The position numbers were made by a program, and so were the translations under genes. DNA of 64,000 bases from the NCBI RefSeq assembly GCF_014633365.1, contig NC_068338.1, forward strand, positions 17,060,616 to 17,124,615, written 5' to 3'. Shown in pieces: positions 12,237-23,764 of this stretch. Numbering within the stretch: the first letter of the stretch is position 1; each line of letters starts with the position of its first letter. Origin of the DNA: Diospyros lotus (lineage: Eukaryota > Streptophyta > Magnoliopsida > Ericales > Ebenaceae). The notes under the pieces are model-generated. The model worked only from the letters and a program-made list of their open reading frames with translations, made no database searches and had not been told where the DNA came from.

Positions 12237-12928
12237 GTTGTTGCCACTAACTCCTTGCTAATCAATGGTCCAACCACCACACTGATAGCCCAAATCATTA
12301 GCATGGGTTCCAGCAACTAGGATCCTGGAAGTCTTTTTGGGCAGAGGAAGCAAGGGATCATCTGCATGGTTCCCATTCTTCAAGAGCACAAGGGACTTCC
12401 CTACAACTTCTGTTTCCAAGTCCCTGCGAGCCTGTATTAATTCAATGGACAACATCAATGCTTTACCTGCTGCGTACCAAGGGCAATATACAACCATGTG
12501 GCTTAGTACTAAATTGGCTTCCAAGTTGATGAACCATGCTGAAATCTTCCAAGAGGTGGTTCTCAAAGAGGCCCATGCTGAACTTGACCCTCAGTATCCT
12601 TCTGACTGCGTCGTCAATGCAACTCATTGGGGTAACATTTTTGTTCACCAAAGACGTCAAGATGTCGATGAATTCAGTGTGATTGTAAGGGACTACGATC
12701 TGCACAAGCCAAAGAGGAAAAGGGCAGGCCAATGGTGTTAGATATGTTAATCAAAACATCACATCTATCCTGCATGCACTTAGTGACTGACCATGTCATG
12801 CCTGCTTGAATCCCAGCTTTGAACTGAGTATTTGTAGTTTTCACCCTTAGGCGTGGTGACTCCTTGCCAATCAGAGATGACAACACCCCGGAAAATGAAT
12901 TTTCAGTTTTCACAAGTAAATTATACAC
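12237..12928 (-). pseudogene. GH3 pseudogene, catalytic and inter-domain block
   Basis: VVISDWQGVTTP (the nucleophile Asp codon lies in ISDW), then [63 protein letters not shown] and [10 protein letters not shown] can be read in three frames. An in-frame TAG replaces the Trp expected after GGWTI(D/E). Homology stops at GNN, only a few bases before the end of the inserted element at about 12233. This marks either the insertion point or a former exon edge. Confidence 0.87.
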
Positions 12929-13068
12929 ACTTCCTGCTACATAGAGAGGATTCGTCAGAATTAAACTTGGAAGTTAGCTAGTGACAGTTTATAGCTAGGC
13001 AGGGATGATAGCTTAAGCTCGAGGGTGTTCTTGAGAAACCCGTGACAAGATCGCGATTAGCGTGCATC

Positions 13069-13335
13069 TTAACTCCATTCCAACTTGAATAAGACACCCT
13101 TAATGATAAAAGAGTTATAGTAAGCTGCAGGCATGTGGATGCTAAGCAAACCATGCCAATCAGTCACCGTGTTGTGCTCAATGATCCCTTTTGTTGTGCC
13201 ACCATCTCCCACAAAGTGTTCTTCTGCACAGGCTGCCACTTTGTCCCTTAGTTTTGGAATTTGGATACCAAGTTCAGAGACATCCCAAACAGCCAAAGTT
13301 TCCATAATTTTTAAATAAGAAAACAGATGCATATA

Positions 13336-13367
<32 letters not shown>

Positions 13368-13560
13368 TCCTATATTTGTATGAACACTTCTACTCTTTGG
13401 ACAGTTAGAATTAAGTTGAGAAGATTGAGGTTAATGACTTATTAGTTTCCACCAACATAATTAAGGAACGGGAATTTCTCATTGGATCTGTGCAAACCTG
13501 TTGCTGTTGTATGTGGGCATTGCATCAGTTACTATTGCTCCACTATCTATATATTCAAAG
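13069..13560 (-). pseudogene. GH3 pseudogene, middle block
   Basis: The segment reads [38 protein letters not shown] and [10 protein letters not shown]. This matches the KHFVGDGGT substrate-binding part of plant GH3 enzymes, with an extra Glu before HFVGD and a frame break after KGV. Upstream, a weak CTDPM-like remnant near 13490-13510 could be the VCRDPRWG region. A (TG)n tract lies between them. Confidence 0.82.
13343..13366. repeat. (TG)n microsatellite
   Basis: A perfect TG tract of about 24 bases preceded by ATATATA, in an intron-like position of the GH3 pseudogene. Confidence 0.95.
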
Positions 13561-14333
13561 TAATGAGACATATAAATACAAAATTTATATAACTAATTAA
13601 TTAATAACCATACTTATGTGGGGGAGGGGGGAATACACCCAATCAAACTGATTTATAATTACAAAAATATTCCGGCCGTATCATTATTCTTAATTGGAAA
13701 ATCTTTCCTATACAATTTATGTAAATGTATCATGTTTTTATATGATGATTGAATATTATAATCGTGTTACATAAGTCAAGATATTAACTTATCATTTTAA
13801 AAAGAATTAACCATTTTAATTGATTTTCAAGAGCCCATCTCACTTTATTTCAGAGTAAATTTCTCACATTATTTTTCAGTCAAAAAAATAAATTTATATA
13901 CCAAAAAAATGGCTATGATACTCTAATTAATGTTAAACAATTATATACACAATTCTATTATTATAAATTAATTAAAAATAAGAATAAATTATAAATAACA
14001 CCCCCTAAGGTTTGGTGAAATTACAAGAAATATCCTGACATTTGAAAAATAGCAATAACCACCCTTGCTGTTAAATAAATAAATAAAATGAAAAAATTTC
14101 TCTTCTCTCTTCTCTGATTGAAAAATAAAAAAATTTAAAATTAAAATTAAGGAAAGCAACCAACACCGGACGGAACCCACTGGGTTTTTTTGCCAAAGCC
14201 AGCGATGGACCCAGTGGGTTTCCTTAGGTGTGCAATGAACCCATCTGGGTTCATCACAGCAAATTGCACAATAAATCTAGATAGGTTCATTACCAGTGTG
14301 TGATGAATTCAAGCAATGAATAAAGAGAAAAAT

Positions 14334-14355
14334 AGAAGAAGAAGAAGAAGAAGAA
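14334..14355. repeat. (GAA)n microsatellite
   Basis: A short AGAAGAAGAAGAAGAAG tract inside the Mutator-like element. Confidence 0.85.
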
Positions 14356-14684
14356 AAATGGTATGATGGAACTAAAATTTGGGTTTCATCAAATATAGAA
14401 CACATAGAGAGAAAAGAAAAGGGTTTGATAGAACTTAAATTTGGGTTCGTCCTACCCATAACATAAAGATAACCCAATCTAGGTTCCAACACAAGAAGAA
14501 GAAAAGGACAGAAGGATAAGGGTTCCACCAGAACCCAATTTGGGTTCAAACCCAAAAAACAAAGAAGAACCTAATTTGGGTTCTGACAAGAAGAAGAATA
14601 AGACAAGAGGGAGAGAGAAATTGAGAGAAATACTTGGGTGCATTTTTATTTAAAGGTGAAATTCTTCATTTTAAGGGCCTCACA

Positions 14685-14872
14685 CATTATCCCACGCACG
14701 TGAAAGGGGTTAATCACAGAATACGACGATTCCCAGAGTAAGAGGTATAGTGCATAGTGCCCACAAAAAGCCATCCCACGAGAGGATGAAACTCTCACAC
14801 TGCGGCTGCTATGACTCGAACCTACATTCTTGGGTGTAATTTTCTACCCTGTGAACCATCCGTGCTATGTCT
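14685..14872 (-). mobile_element. tRNA-derived SINE
   Basis: On the minus strand there is an A-box-like TAGCACGGATGG (14867-14856) and, 33 bases further on, the B-box GGTTCGAGTC (14822-14813). These are the internal RNA polymerase III promoter boxes of a tRNA-like head. About 120 bases of unrelated body follow, ending near GGGATAATGTGTGAGG. No clear poly-A tail or target duplication was found, and the start and end are estimates. Confidence 0.62.
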
Positions 14873-15105
14873 GTGAGGGCGAAATACTTAATACTACCAT
14901 CACTATTGCCATTGTTAGAGTCATTTGAAGGGAAAGAGAAATAGATAAGGGATTTGAGAAAATAAATGTAAAATAAAAAATAAAAAAAAAAGTGCTTAAA
15001 TATAAGGATAGTTTAGTCATTCTTAATATTTAACAGATTAATTAACAATGAGGGAGAAATTGCAATATTCCATTAAACTCAAAGGGTATTGCAAAGAGTT
15101 TTTTC

Positions 15106-15695
15106 CTAAAAATAAAATTACCAAACTTACCCTTTAATGGAGGAAAGTGGCCCCAATTGATGTCTTAAAAGGAAAAAATAAAGAAAAAAAGTGAGAAAAT
15201 ATAATCATTAAGTCAAGAAGAAAACAAGAAAATTCTAACTTTTAATTAAAAGCACAAATATATGGTTCAAAAAGTTCAATAAAAACAATATTTATTTAGA
15301 AAAAAATAACAAAATTCAAAGAATAGTATATTTGAAAATTTTATTGAAAAGAACAAGAAAATTAATTTTTTTTAAATATTACCTTGCTTCCAGATTCAAT
15401 GATAAATTAAAAACTAATTTACTTTTATAATTCAAAGATAAATTAGATCTCCCTAAGATTCTGGACTAATTGGTTCATGTACTTTTTTTCTCCATTTTTG
15501 CTTCTCAAATAATCAATTTTAACGTATTTGGTGCTAAAATGAACGTAAACTCTATAATTAAATAATTTTAAAGTTTATATTAAAGTATATTACATTAATT
15601 TTCGTTAATAGAATTTGACACAAATATAAGGATAAAAATTAAAATATAATAACTAATTTATTATAAAATCAAAACAGGATATATACTTGCATGGT
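15106..15695. other. AT-rich non-coding stretch between GH3 blocks
   Basis: Strongly AT-rich sequence without coding content. By position it is intron sequence of the GH3 pseudogene. Confidence 0.5.
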
Positions 15696-16043
15696 TGCTC
15701 CCAGGCCAACATTATGGTGAAATATTCATGGCCTTGTAGATATTGTTGTGACCATGAACCGCATCCATTCCATAGATCATAGAAATCCAAAGCCTGCTGG
15801 AGGGAGACCCTTCCAGGAACTCATTCACCATGCTGATTCCCTTCTCCGGCGAGGCCTTCAGTCGCGTCATGCTTCCTCCGCCGCTGAGCAAGTTGCCAAT
15901 TAATGGAGTAGTTCTTCATGATTTCTGGCGCTGCCGCCACCCTATCCATCTGAACCATCTTCTCGGCTAGAGTCATCCGGCTCATCAGGTCCTTCGCTCA
16001 CACATTGATCGGCTGCCTTGGGTTTTTTTACTTTGTTGCCGTC
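15696..16043 (-). pseudogene. GH3 pseudogene, N-terminal block
   Basis: Pieces in shifting frames read DLMSRMTLAEK, MVQMDRVAAAPEIMKNYSI, LKASPEKGISMVNEFLEGS, SSRLWISMIYGMDAVHGHNN and NVGLGAT. This is the unmistakable start of the GH3 N-terminal barrel. At least three frameshifts are present. The block ends near a GTATAT that could be the old splice donor. Confidence 0.88.
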
Positions 16044-16584
16044 GCCGATCCTGGATTCAGAAAGCATCGAAAGTGATAAATGCGTAAGAATGATATAGAA
16101 TAACCTAGTATTAGAGGCGCAAAACGCATGATATCAAAATAAAATAAAAAATGTAAAAGCGAGAGAATGATTTTAAATCTATCATTAACAAAAAAATCGA
16201 AGTGCAGAAGCGTGAGAATTATCTAAATATCAAGGCGCAAAAAACACAAGACTAGTATAAAATGGAATGTGCAAAAAATGTGAGAATAGTTTAGGATGTC
16301 GAAGACTCGCTAAAATGTCTAAGTATCGCTTGACTTGCAATGGACACACATGGATATCCAACAAATGGTTTACACAAAAATCCTTCGACAAAACAAGTTC
16401 TCTCTTCAAAGCAAGCATAGTAAATGTCAAGACAAGTAAACCATAAAGTTTTGAACAATTTATGTTTCAAATGCTTGTGACATAACTTGTTATGTAGAAA
16501 AACAAATACAACCTAGAACCAAAAGTATAAAAAGCACCAAAAGTGATAAATTCATAGGAATGATATAGAATTAGCTGTCGCGGC

Positions 16585-17493
16585 TAGGGGTGTTCAAAAA
16601 AATCAGTGAACTGCAAAAACTGCCCACACTAAATCGGACCGCACGATTTTTTTAAAAAGGTGGTTCATGCGGTTCGGTGCGATTTGAAAAACCTCCAAAC
16701 CGCGATTTCGTGGTTTGAAGGTTGGCGGTTTGAAACCGAACAGCCTGATTATCTTTTAATTATATTAAAATATATATAATATAAAATAAAAATTATAAAA
16801 TGAGAAACGCGACGGGGAAGGGGGGTGTTTAACCAATAACCCTAAATCCCCAAATCACTTATCTCTCCCCCTCTTCGTCTCTCCCCTTCTTCCTCTGTTG
16901 GCGTCGGTGACGGCGACGCACCCCTTGTCGCACCAGGTCTCTCACCGACAGACCCATGTCCTCACCGACCGTCGCTACCACGCACCTGGCCCTGACTTAT
17001 CCGCCGCACCCAGACATCGATCGAGGCGAGAGCGACAAAGCTTGCGACGAATTGACCCATCCTCCCGTCGGCTGTCGCTACCACGCACGTGGACTTGACC
17101 CACCCGTCGCACCCAAACACCGATCGAAGCGAGAGCGACAAAGCTTGCGATGAACCGACCCCCACCACCTGCTGCACCAGACCAGCTCATGACGCCATTT
17201 CGATCAAGGTATTGCAATATCCTGACTAAAATAAGATGGGTTCGAAGGTTTTATTAGTTGGAGTAAATCTTAGTCGATGAGCGAGTGTGGAAGTTTGGTG
17301 ATGGTGAATTGAGAGTTGTTGCATTTTCAACAAACTGCGGAAACCAAATCACACCGCAATCTGCGGTGCGATTCGGTGCGATTTCTCTTCACCAAGTCAG
17401 ACCAGTCGATTTGCTTATAGGTGCAAACTGCATGTGCGGTTCAGCGAATTTTCTTAACTCAAAATCGGCCAGACCGAACCGTGTACACTCCTA
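16585..17493. mobile_element. Non-autonomous hAT element with GC-rich cargo
   Basis: The ends TAGGGGTGTTCA and (other strand) TAGGAGTGTACA are hAT-type terminal repeats. Both sub-terminal regions carry GGTTCGGTGCGATTT phrases in opposite orientation, as expected of transposase binding sites. Between them lies a GC-rich block (16840-17200) unlike the AT-rich ends. The 8-bp flanks GTCGCGGC and GTCAGCGA are only partly alike. No transposase is present. Confidence 0.62.
16971..17165. repeat. 103-bp tandem duplication in the hAT cargo
   Basis: GTCGCTACCACGCAC...GAGCGACAAAGCTTGCGA occurs at 16971 and again at 17074, with several substitutions. Short open frames exist in several frames on both strands, but none looks like a known protein. 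Confidence 0.75.
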
Positions 17494-18015
17494 GTCAGCG
17501 ACCGATTATGGACTCAATAAGCACAAAAAATGATAAATCCTTAAGAATAATATAGAATAACCATTATCAAAAGCGCAAAAAGCGTGATATAGAAAAAAAA
17601 AAAAAAACACAAAAGCGTGAAAATCATCTAGAGTCCATCATCTGCCAAAAATCAAAGCGTAAAAGCATGAGCACGGTCCAAAAATCGAAGTGAAAAAGCA
17701 TGAGAACTGTCCAAAAATCAAAGTGCAAAATGATTGAGACCAACATAAAATTGAAAAAGCAAAAAGTATGAGAATAGTCTAGGATATCGAAGACCTGTCA
17801 AGACAAGTAAATCGTGAAAAAACAAATGCTTGTTACTAATGTGCCATGAGGAAAAAAATACAAACCTAGAACAAGAAGTATGAAAAGCGTGACAATGGAC
17901 TAAAACCGAAAACGCAAAAACAAGAGAATGATCTAGGATAAGCCTACCATCAAAAGTGAGAAAATGTTAAAAAACGATCTAGGGACCATAGTCTGAAATC
18001 TTACCTAATATAAAC

Positions 18016-18347
18016 TGTTGAAAACTGATTCAACTGTTGCTGACTTGTTCTTTTATTAGTTGTAAAATTTCTTATTTTTTTTATTTAGTTGGGAAATGGT
18101 TCCTTATTTTTCTATTTTTAGTTTAGTCAAAAAGCAACTTTGGTTGTCTTAATAATCGATTCTTCTGTTAGTCACGTATCTTTTGTAATGTCTATTTAAA
18201 GGCACTTTGAATTGCTAAATAAGATGTAGAGCAAGATTTCTGCAAACTATCTTATTGGTGCTCACCAACTGTTTGATAAAACTTTTACAAGAGTTGTCAT
18301 TCATTTTTTGGCTCTGTTTTCTCTTTATTGCTTCACAAACTCTAACA
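18016..18347 (+). repeat. 5' LTR of copia element 3
   Basis: 332 bp, TGTTGAAAACTG...CTCTAACA, with a TATTTAAAGGCA promoter-like box near 18190. Confidence 0.9.
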
Positions 18348-18348
18348 G

Positions 18349-18364
18349 TGCGGTATCAGAGTTA
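18349..18364 (+). other. Primer binding site, altered
   Basis: TGCGGTATCAGAGTT lies just after the LTR. It resembles TGGTATCAGAGC with a GC insertion. Confidence 0.7.
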
Positions 18365-18396
18365 GGTCCCTTCAAGCACTGAGCGTAGCAACAAGC

Positions 18397-19250
18397 ATGG
18401 CAGCAAACAGCAATGTTGTGAGCATTTTTCAATCATTGATTCCTGTCTTCAAAGGTGAAAGTTAAGAACTTTGGAGCATCAAAATGAAGACTCTATTCAA
18501 ATCTCAGGACCTTTGGGATTTAGTAGAGAGTGGGTACGATGTCAAGGACAAAGACGAATGTCAATTGAAAGAAAACAAGAAAAAAGATTCCAAGCCGCTA
18601 TTTTTCATTCAACAAGTAATGCATGAGACTGTCTTCTCAAAAATTGCAGCAACAATTACAAGGCTTGGACAATATTGCAGAAGGTGTTTCAAGGCTCCAC
18701 AAAGGTAATCATTATGAAACTTCAATCTCTTCGCCGTGATTTTGAGACTTTAAATATGAAAAGTGGGGAATCAATACAAGATTTCCTTTTTAGAGTATCT
18801 GCCATTGTCAACCAAATGAAATTCTATGGAGAGGAAATTTCGGATGCAACCGTAGTTGCAAAAGTATTGAGGAGTCTAACTCCAAAATTTGATCATGTAG
18901 TTGTTGCCATTGAGAAGTCAAAAAATCTGTCTAACTTCTCATTTGATGAACTAATGGGTTATTTGCAAGCTCATGATGCAAGACTAAACAAGTCAACTGA
19001 GAAACATGAAGAGAAAGCATTCCATGTGAAGGAGGAGTCATCTAACCACAATGATGAGTCAAAAGATACAGCAAACGGAGGATGTGGAAGAGGAGAATAT
19101 CGTGGTAGAGGTGGTCCAGGTAAAGGTAGAGGATGAAGTATTGAGCGAGGTGAACATAGGCAATTTGATTACAAGCAGAAAGGCAACAAAAGTGGTATTC
19201 AATGCCATTATTGTAAAAAGTATGGGCATGTAAAGGTTGAATGCTAGAAA
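18397..19250 (+). pseudogene. copia gag remnant
   Basis: From the ATG at 18397 an early stop (a TAA where the family has NYELWSIKMKT) and a later frameshift break the frame. The UBN2 core is clear in MKLQSLRRDFETLNMKSGES, FLFRVSAIVNQMK and KVLRSLTPKFDHVVVAIE. A CCHC knuckle CHYCKKYGHVKVEC (C-x2-C-x4-H-x4-C) lies at about 19200-19245, in yet another frame. Confidence 0.85.
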
Positions 19251-19486
19251 AGGGAAAAACAAGCAAGCTATGCAGAAAAAGAAGAAAAGAAGGAAGAAGT
19301 CAAGCTGTTCATGGAGCTTGATGAATAATACAAGTTGAAAGTGAGACTTGGAGACTATAGACAGATGTAGGTTGAAGGCAAAGGTACTGTGGCAATAAAT
19401 AACAATCACGGTAAAATAAAGCTTCTTTATAATATCTATTTTATTTCAAGTCTGTTACAAAATCTGTTAAGTGTTGGGCAACTTAT

Positions 19487-19759
19487 CAAGGCCGGTTCAA
19501 AGGGAAGGCCACTAAGACCTATGCCTAGAGCCCCAAAAAATGAGGGGCCCAAAAAGTTTTCAAAAGTCAACCCTACCTACTACCCAAAAAGGAGGTTGTT
19601 GTCCAAAACTTTTTTACTTTTAATTGACAATTGAAAAAAGAGAGAGAAAGAGAGAAATAATTATAAAAAAATAAAAACAAAAGAATTTTTTTATTATTTT
19701 TTAAAGGGCCCCTAAATTAATAATGGCCTAGGACCTCCCAACCCCTTGAGCCGGCCTTG
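19487..19759. mobile_element. hAT-family MITE with perfect 8-bp TSD
   Basis: 273 bp with ends CAAGGCCGGTTCAAAGGG and (other strand) CAAGGCCGGCTCAAGGGG. The 8 bases CAACTTAT occur on both sides (19479-19486 and 19760-19767). It splits the copia protease frame (VGQLI...AQLIDNG). This is the textbook hAT signature. Confidence 0.92.
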
Positions 19760-22378
19760 CAACTTATTGACAATGGTTATTCTCTATTAGTTGATGATGG
19801 TTCATGTGTGATTAGAGATAAAAAAAAAAAAATCAAGTCAAATAATAGCTGATGTTTGTATGACTAGAAATAAGTTATTTCTCTTGAAATTTCTAGTATA
19901 GAAAGTCATGCTCTTGTTGTCAAGGAAAATAAAGAATCTAGATTGTGGCATGGCATTTATGTTATGGGAATCTAAATGTCAAGAGGTTGAAGCTTTTGAG
20001 TCAAAAAAATATGGTTTTTGGGTTGCCTAAAATTGAACCTCTAGATATGTGTGAAAGGTGCATTTATGGGAAACAAAGTAGAAAACCATTTGCTATAGGG
20101 AAGTCTAAAAGAGCATCTACTTGTCTTGAGCTTGTTCATGTTGACCTGTGTGGGTTGATGAAAACAAAATCATTTGGTGGGAAGTCGATATTTCTTGTTC
20201 TTTACAGATGATTATAGCCGCATGAGCTAGGTATTCAAAACTTTTGTTGAAAAGCAAAATGGAAGAAGTATAAAGGAATTGTGAACTAATAGGGGAGGTG
20301 AGTTTGTATTTCATGACTTTAATAAATTTTGTGAGGAGCATGGCATGCATAAAGAATTGATAGCACCATACACTCCAAAGCAAAATGGGGTTGTGAAATG
20401 AAAGAATCGTACAGTTGGAGAGATGGAAATATGTGTTTTGGGTAGAAATAGTTGCCACGATAGTCTATTTGTTGAATCTATTACCTACAAATAATGTTTT
20501 GAATCAAACACCATATGAACCTTGGAATGGTAGAAGACCCTGGGTAAGCCATTTAAAAAATTTTGGTTCTATTTCCTATGCTTTGGTAGATTTTCATAAT
20601 CGTAACAAACTTGATGAAAAATCTGTCAAATGTATTTTTGTTGGTTATTGCTATCAATCCAAAGCATAGAGGTTATATAACCCTATTAATGGCAAAGTGA
20701 TTATAAGTAGGAATGTTGTGTTTAATGAAGATGCACGTTGGAATTGGGGTGGAAATAATGAAGCTACACAGATTGAAATTGCAATGGGAAGTAAAGCTCC
20801 ACCAGTTGATCAAACTCCCACAAGGTCCCCGAGCTCATCATCTTCTTCTTCACCATCCTCCACTTCATCAAGTAATAGAAATTCTTCTCCTTTTCAAGCA
20901 TCATCAAATGAAACTCCTCCAAGAAAATTAAGATCATTAAGAGATACTTATGAGACCACACAAGTCTTGTTTGTATCTAATCCTACAAGCTTTGAAGAAG
21001 CAGTAGACAAAGAAGAATGGCAAAGTGCTATGAAAGATGAGATTGAATCAATACAGAAAAATGAGACATTGGAACTGGTTGAGCTTCTTGAAGGGAAAAA
21101 TACCATCAAAGTCAAATGGGTGTTTAAAACAAAGTACAATTCAAATGGAGAAATTAAAAAACACAAGGCTTGACTTGTGGCAAAGGGATATTCGCAATAG
21201 CAAGGTGTCGACTATGATGACACTTTCTCTCCAGTGGCACGGTTTGAAACGATAAGAACACTTCTAGCCTTAACTGCACAATTGCGATGGCTTGTTTACC
21301 AATTCGATGTCAAGTCTACCTTCTTGAATAGGGACCTGAAAGAAGAAGTTTATGTCAATCAATTGGAAGGTTTTATTCTTCGTGGTAAAGAACAAAAAAT
21401 ATATAGGCTAAAGAAAGCTTTCTACGGCCTAAAGCAAGCTCCATAGGCATAGTATAGTAAAATAGACTCTTATTTCCACGAAAATGGCTTTGAGAGAAGT
21501 AAAAATGAGCCCACGCTTTATTTGAAGAAAAGTGGTAATAATCTTCTCATTGTTTGCCTATATGTTGATGATATAATATATATGAGCTCGTCTTCTTCTC
21601 TTATTGATGAGTTTAGAGTTTGTATGAAGAAAAAATTTGAGATGTCTGATTTAGGTCTATTGCATTATTTCCTTGGACGGGAGGTGAAACAAGCTAAAGA
21701 CAGGATAATTGTTTCACAAAAGAAATATGCAACTGATCTTCTAAAGAGATTTAACATGCTCAATTGAAAAGTTATAGCCACCCTTATGAATGTGAATGAG
21801 AAATTGCAGCTTGAAAATGGTACTAAACCAACAAATGCAAGATATTTAAAAAACTTAGTGGGAGGTCTGATATATTTAACTCATACTCAATCAGATATAG
21901 CTTTTTTAGTTGGAGTAATTTCCAAGTTTATGCACTCTCCCTCAAAGCATCATCTTGGAGCAGCAAAGAGAGTCTTGTGTTTCATAGCTAGAACACTTGA
22001 ATTTGGATTGTGGTATGATCATGTTTTAGATTTCAAGTTGACCTAATTCATTGATAGTGATTGGGCAGGGTGTTTGGATGATAGAAATAGCACTTCAAGA
22101 TATACTTTTAGTCTTGGATCAGGTGCCATCTCCTGGAGTTCAAAAGAAACAAGCAACAACAACATTGTCATCTTTAGAAGTTGAGTGTATAGTTGTAACT
22201 TCATCAGCGTGTCAAGCTATATGGTTACAAAGGGTACTTGCAGAGCTTAATCAAAAGCTAAAAGGAGTAGTCGAGATTTATTGTGACAATAAATCTGCAA
22301 TAGCTATGACCAAGAATCCAGCTTTTCATAGCAAAACAAAGCATATAGGCATTCATGTTCATTTCATTTGAGATCTTG

Positions 22379-23764
22379 TGATAGGTTTGAAATGGTATGG
22401 CACCGACCCAAGAGGGGGGTGAATTGGGTTATTTAAAAATTAGCTTGAAAACTTAAAATCTTTTTCAAAACAAATAAGAATATAATGCAAGTGAGAATTA
22501 TTGAAATGCTTGAAATAATAAATAAACAAAAAGCATAAACAAGAGATGAACACAAGGATTTATAGTGGTTTAGCTTAAACCAACCCTAATCTACTACCTT
22601 AACTCCTCACTAAGGATTTTAAACTCAATCCACTAAAACCTCTACTTAAACCAAGTAGATCCTCTAGTCTAAGACTATGAATTACAACCTCCTACTTATA
22701 CAAGTAGGCCTTCTAGCTACACAAGCTAGGAAATATAAGCAATGTTTACTAGAGAGAGAAATCTAAGAGATGAATCTCTTAGTTACAAAAATCTCTCAAA
22801 TAAAACAAAAGGCTTGAATGATAAAATACAAATTAAGATCAAAGCATTTGAGAGAAAATTATCAAAGCACAAATACAATTTGAGAAGATGTAAATAATTT
22901 GTAAGCTCACTTCACTTTATTCCCACTCATTTGCCTTCTCTAGATCATTCTTGATGTGTATTTATAGGTGTCCCACAAGGTTCAATAGAAATATAGCCGT
23001 TTGGAGCCGTTGGGATTTGAAAAAATAGCCGTTGAAGGCATTATGCGAACAGATCTATTGACAAATGAGATAAAATTGTCAACAGTTTGATGAAAAAATA
23101 TTCTGTCTGTCGACAGTTGCATATAAACTATTGACAAATGCTTGTCAAATTGTTGACAGTTTCATGGAATTACAAGGAATGATTTCTTTTAATTTAAAAC
23201 ATATTTTATCAATTAAAAATACAATATTCCAAAATGCAATAAGAAATTTATCACGGGATATTTTGGCATTAGATTTAATTTTCATTCAACAATTTTGATC
23301 AAATAGAAATATTATATTTCAATTGTCATCAATATTTAATTGTATGATGAAATTAATTTTGGTGCTTAATGAATCATATAAAAGAATTTTAGAGCACTAA
23401 GATAATAACCATAGATAAAATAATTTCATCATCAAGATACAATTGATTTTTATCATCTAAAGTATATCAAAGATAAAATATCAATCTATCAAGAACATAA
23501 AGATGGTCTTTTGTCTTTGGAAAATTTTTACTTAATTTATCCAATGATTTAAAGCCAATTTGTAAAAATCATTTAGGAGATTCTTTTAAATCTAAATACT
23601 TGTTTGTGTAAATCTCAATCTATATAAAATTATAGATAATTTGATTTTTATTTTAACAAAGCACTTGAAATTGATTTTTGTTTTCAAATCATATACTTTG
23701 AGTTAGAGTATAAAATCATTTGATATTTTTCATTATCAAAACTAAACATAAGAGTAAAACATCA
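22379..23764 (-). mobile_element. Solo LTR related to the LTRs of copia element 5, TSD TCTTG
   Basis: A 1386-bp block with TG...CA ends is flanked by TCTTG on both sides (22374-22378 and 23765-23769) and splits the RNase H frame exactly between HFI*DLV and VAEG. On the minus strand it begins TGATGTTTTACTCTTATG and ends CATTTCAAACCTATCA, matching the start (TGATATTTTACTCTTAG) and end (TTCAATTCTATCA) of the 53501-54775 LTR. Degenerate TTGACAG/GTCGACAG repeats at 23040-23170 correspond to the palindrome array of that family. Confidence 0.85.

Larger units (their letters stand above)
13998..15098. mobile_element. Mutator-like or MITE-like element of ~1.1 kb
   Basis: The left end, ACACCCCCTAAGGTTTGGTG through GCTGTTAAATAAAT, and the reverse complement of the right end, ATACCCTTTGAGTTTAATGG through CTGTTAAATATT, align as a degenerate ~80-bp inverted repeat. 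This resembles non-autonomous plant elements with CCCTNAGGTTTGGTG ends. The interior has many TGGGTT/AACCCA phrases (14165-14640) and a SINE. No transposase is seen. The boundaries are approximate. Confidence 0.42.
7622..16043 (-). pseudogene. GH3 beta-D-glucosidase (glucan exohydrolase) pseudogene, split by transposons
   Basis: Four blocks on the minus strand, in the correct order and orientation, match plant glycoside hydrolase family 3 exohydrolases, which are cell-wall enzymes that release glucose from beta-glucans. They are N-terminus (15696-16043), middle (13069-13560), catalytic and inter-domain part (12237-12928), and a downstream part (7622-7815). The nucleophile motif ISDWQG can be read at about 12866-12881. 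Frameshifts occur in every block, and a Trp-to-stop change follows [10 protein letters not shown]. Between blocks three and four sits a 4.3 kb nest of transposons (7928-12233), and between blocks one and two a Mutator-like element with a SINE. The C-terminal end of the enzyme is not visible. The family call is firm. It is certainly not functional. Confidence 0.88.
16029..18000. repeat. Degenerate ~0.5 kb direct repeat split by a hAT element
   Basis: 16029-16545 and 17494-17905 share order and wording: GTCGCCGAT / GTCAGCGACCGAT, GTGATAAATGCGTAAGAAT, ATATAGAATAACC, GCGCAAAA, then CCTAGAAC...AAGTAT...AAAAGCG. A third partial copy follows to about 18000. Within each copy the short phrases CAAAAGCGTGAGAAT and GAAGTGCAAAAG recur. 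The repeat is non-coding. Confidence 0.6.

Noticed and set aside
13998..15098. Whether this element carries a captured gene in its TGGGTT-rich part
   Set aside because: Frames are short, repetitive and broken. No protein family is recognisable.
16898..17217. Several open frames in the hAT cargo
   Set aside because: They overlap in different frames and on both strands, show the tandem duplication, and resemble no known protein.
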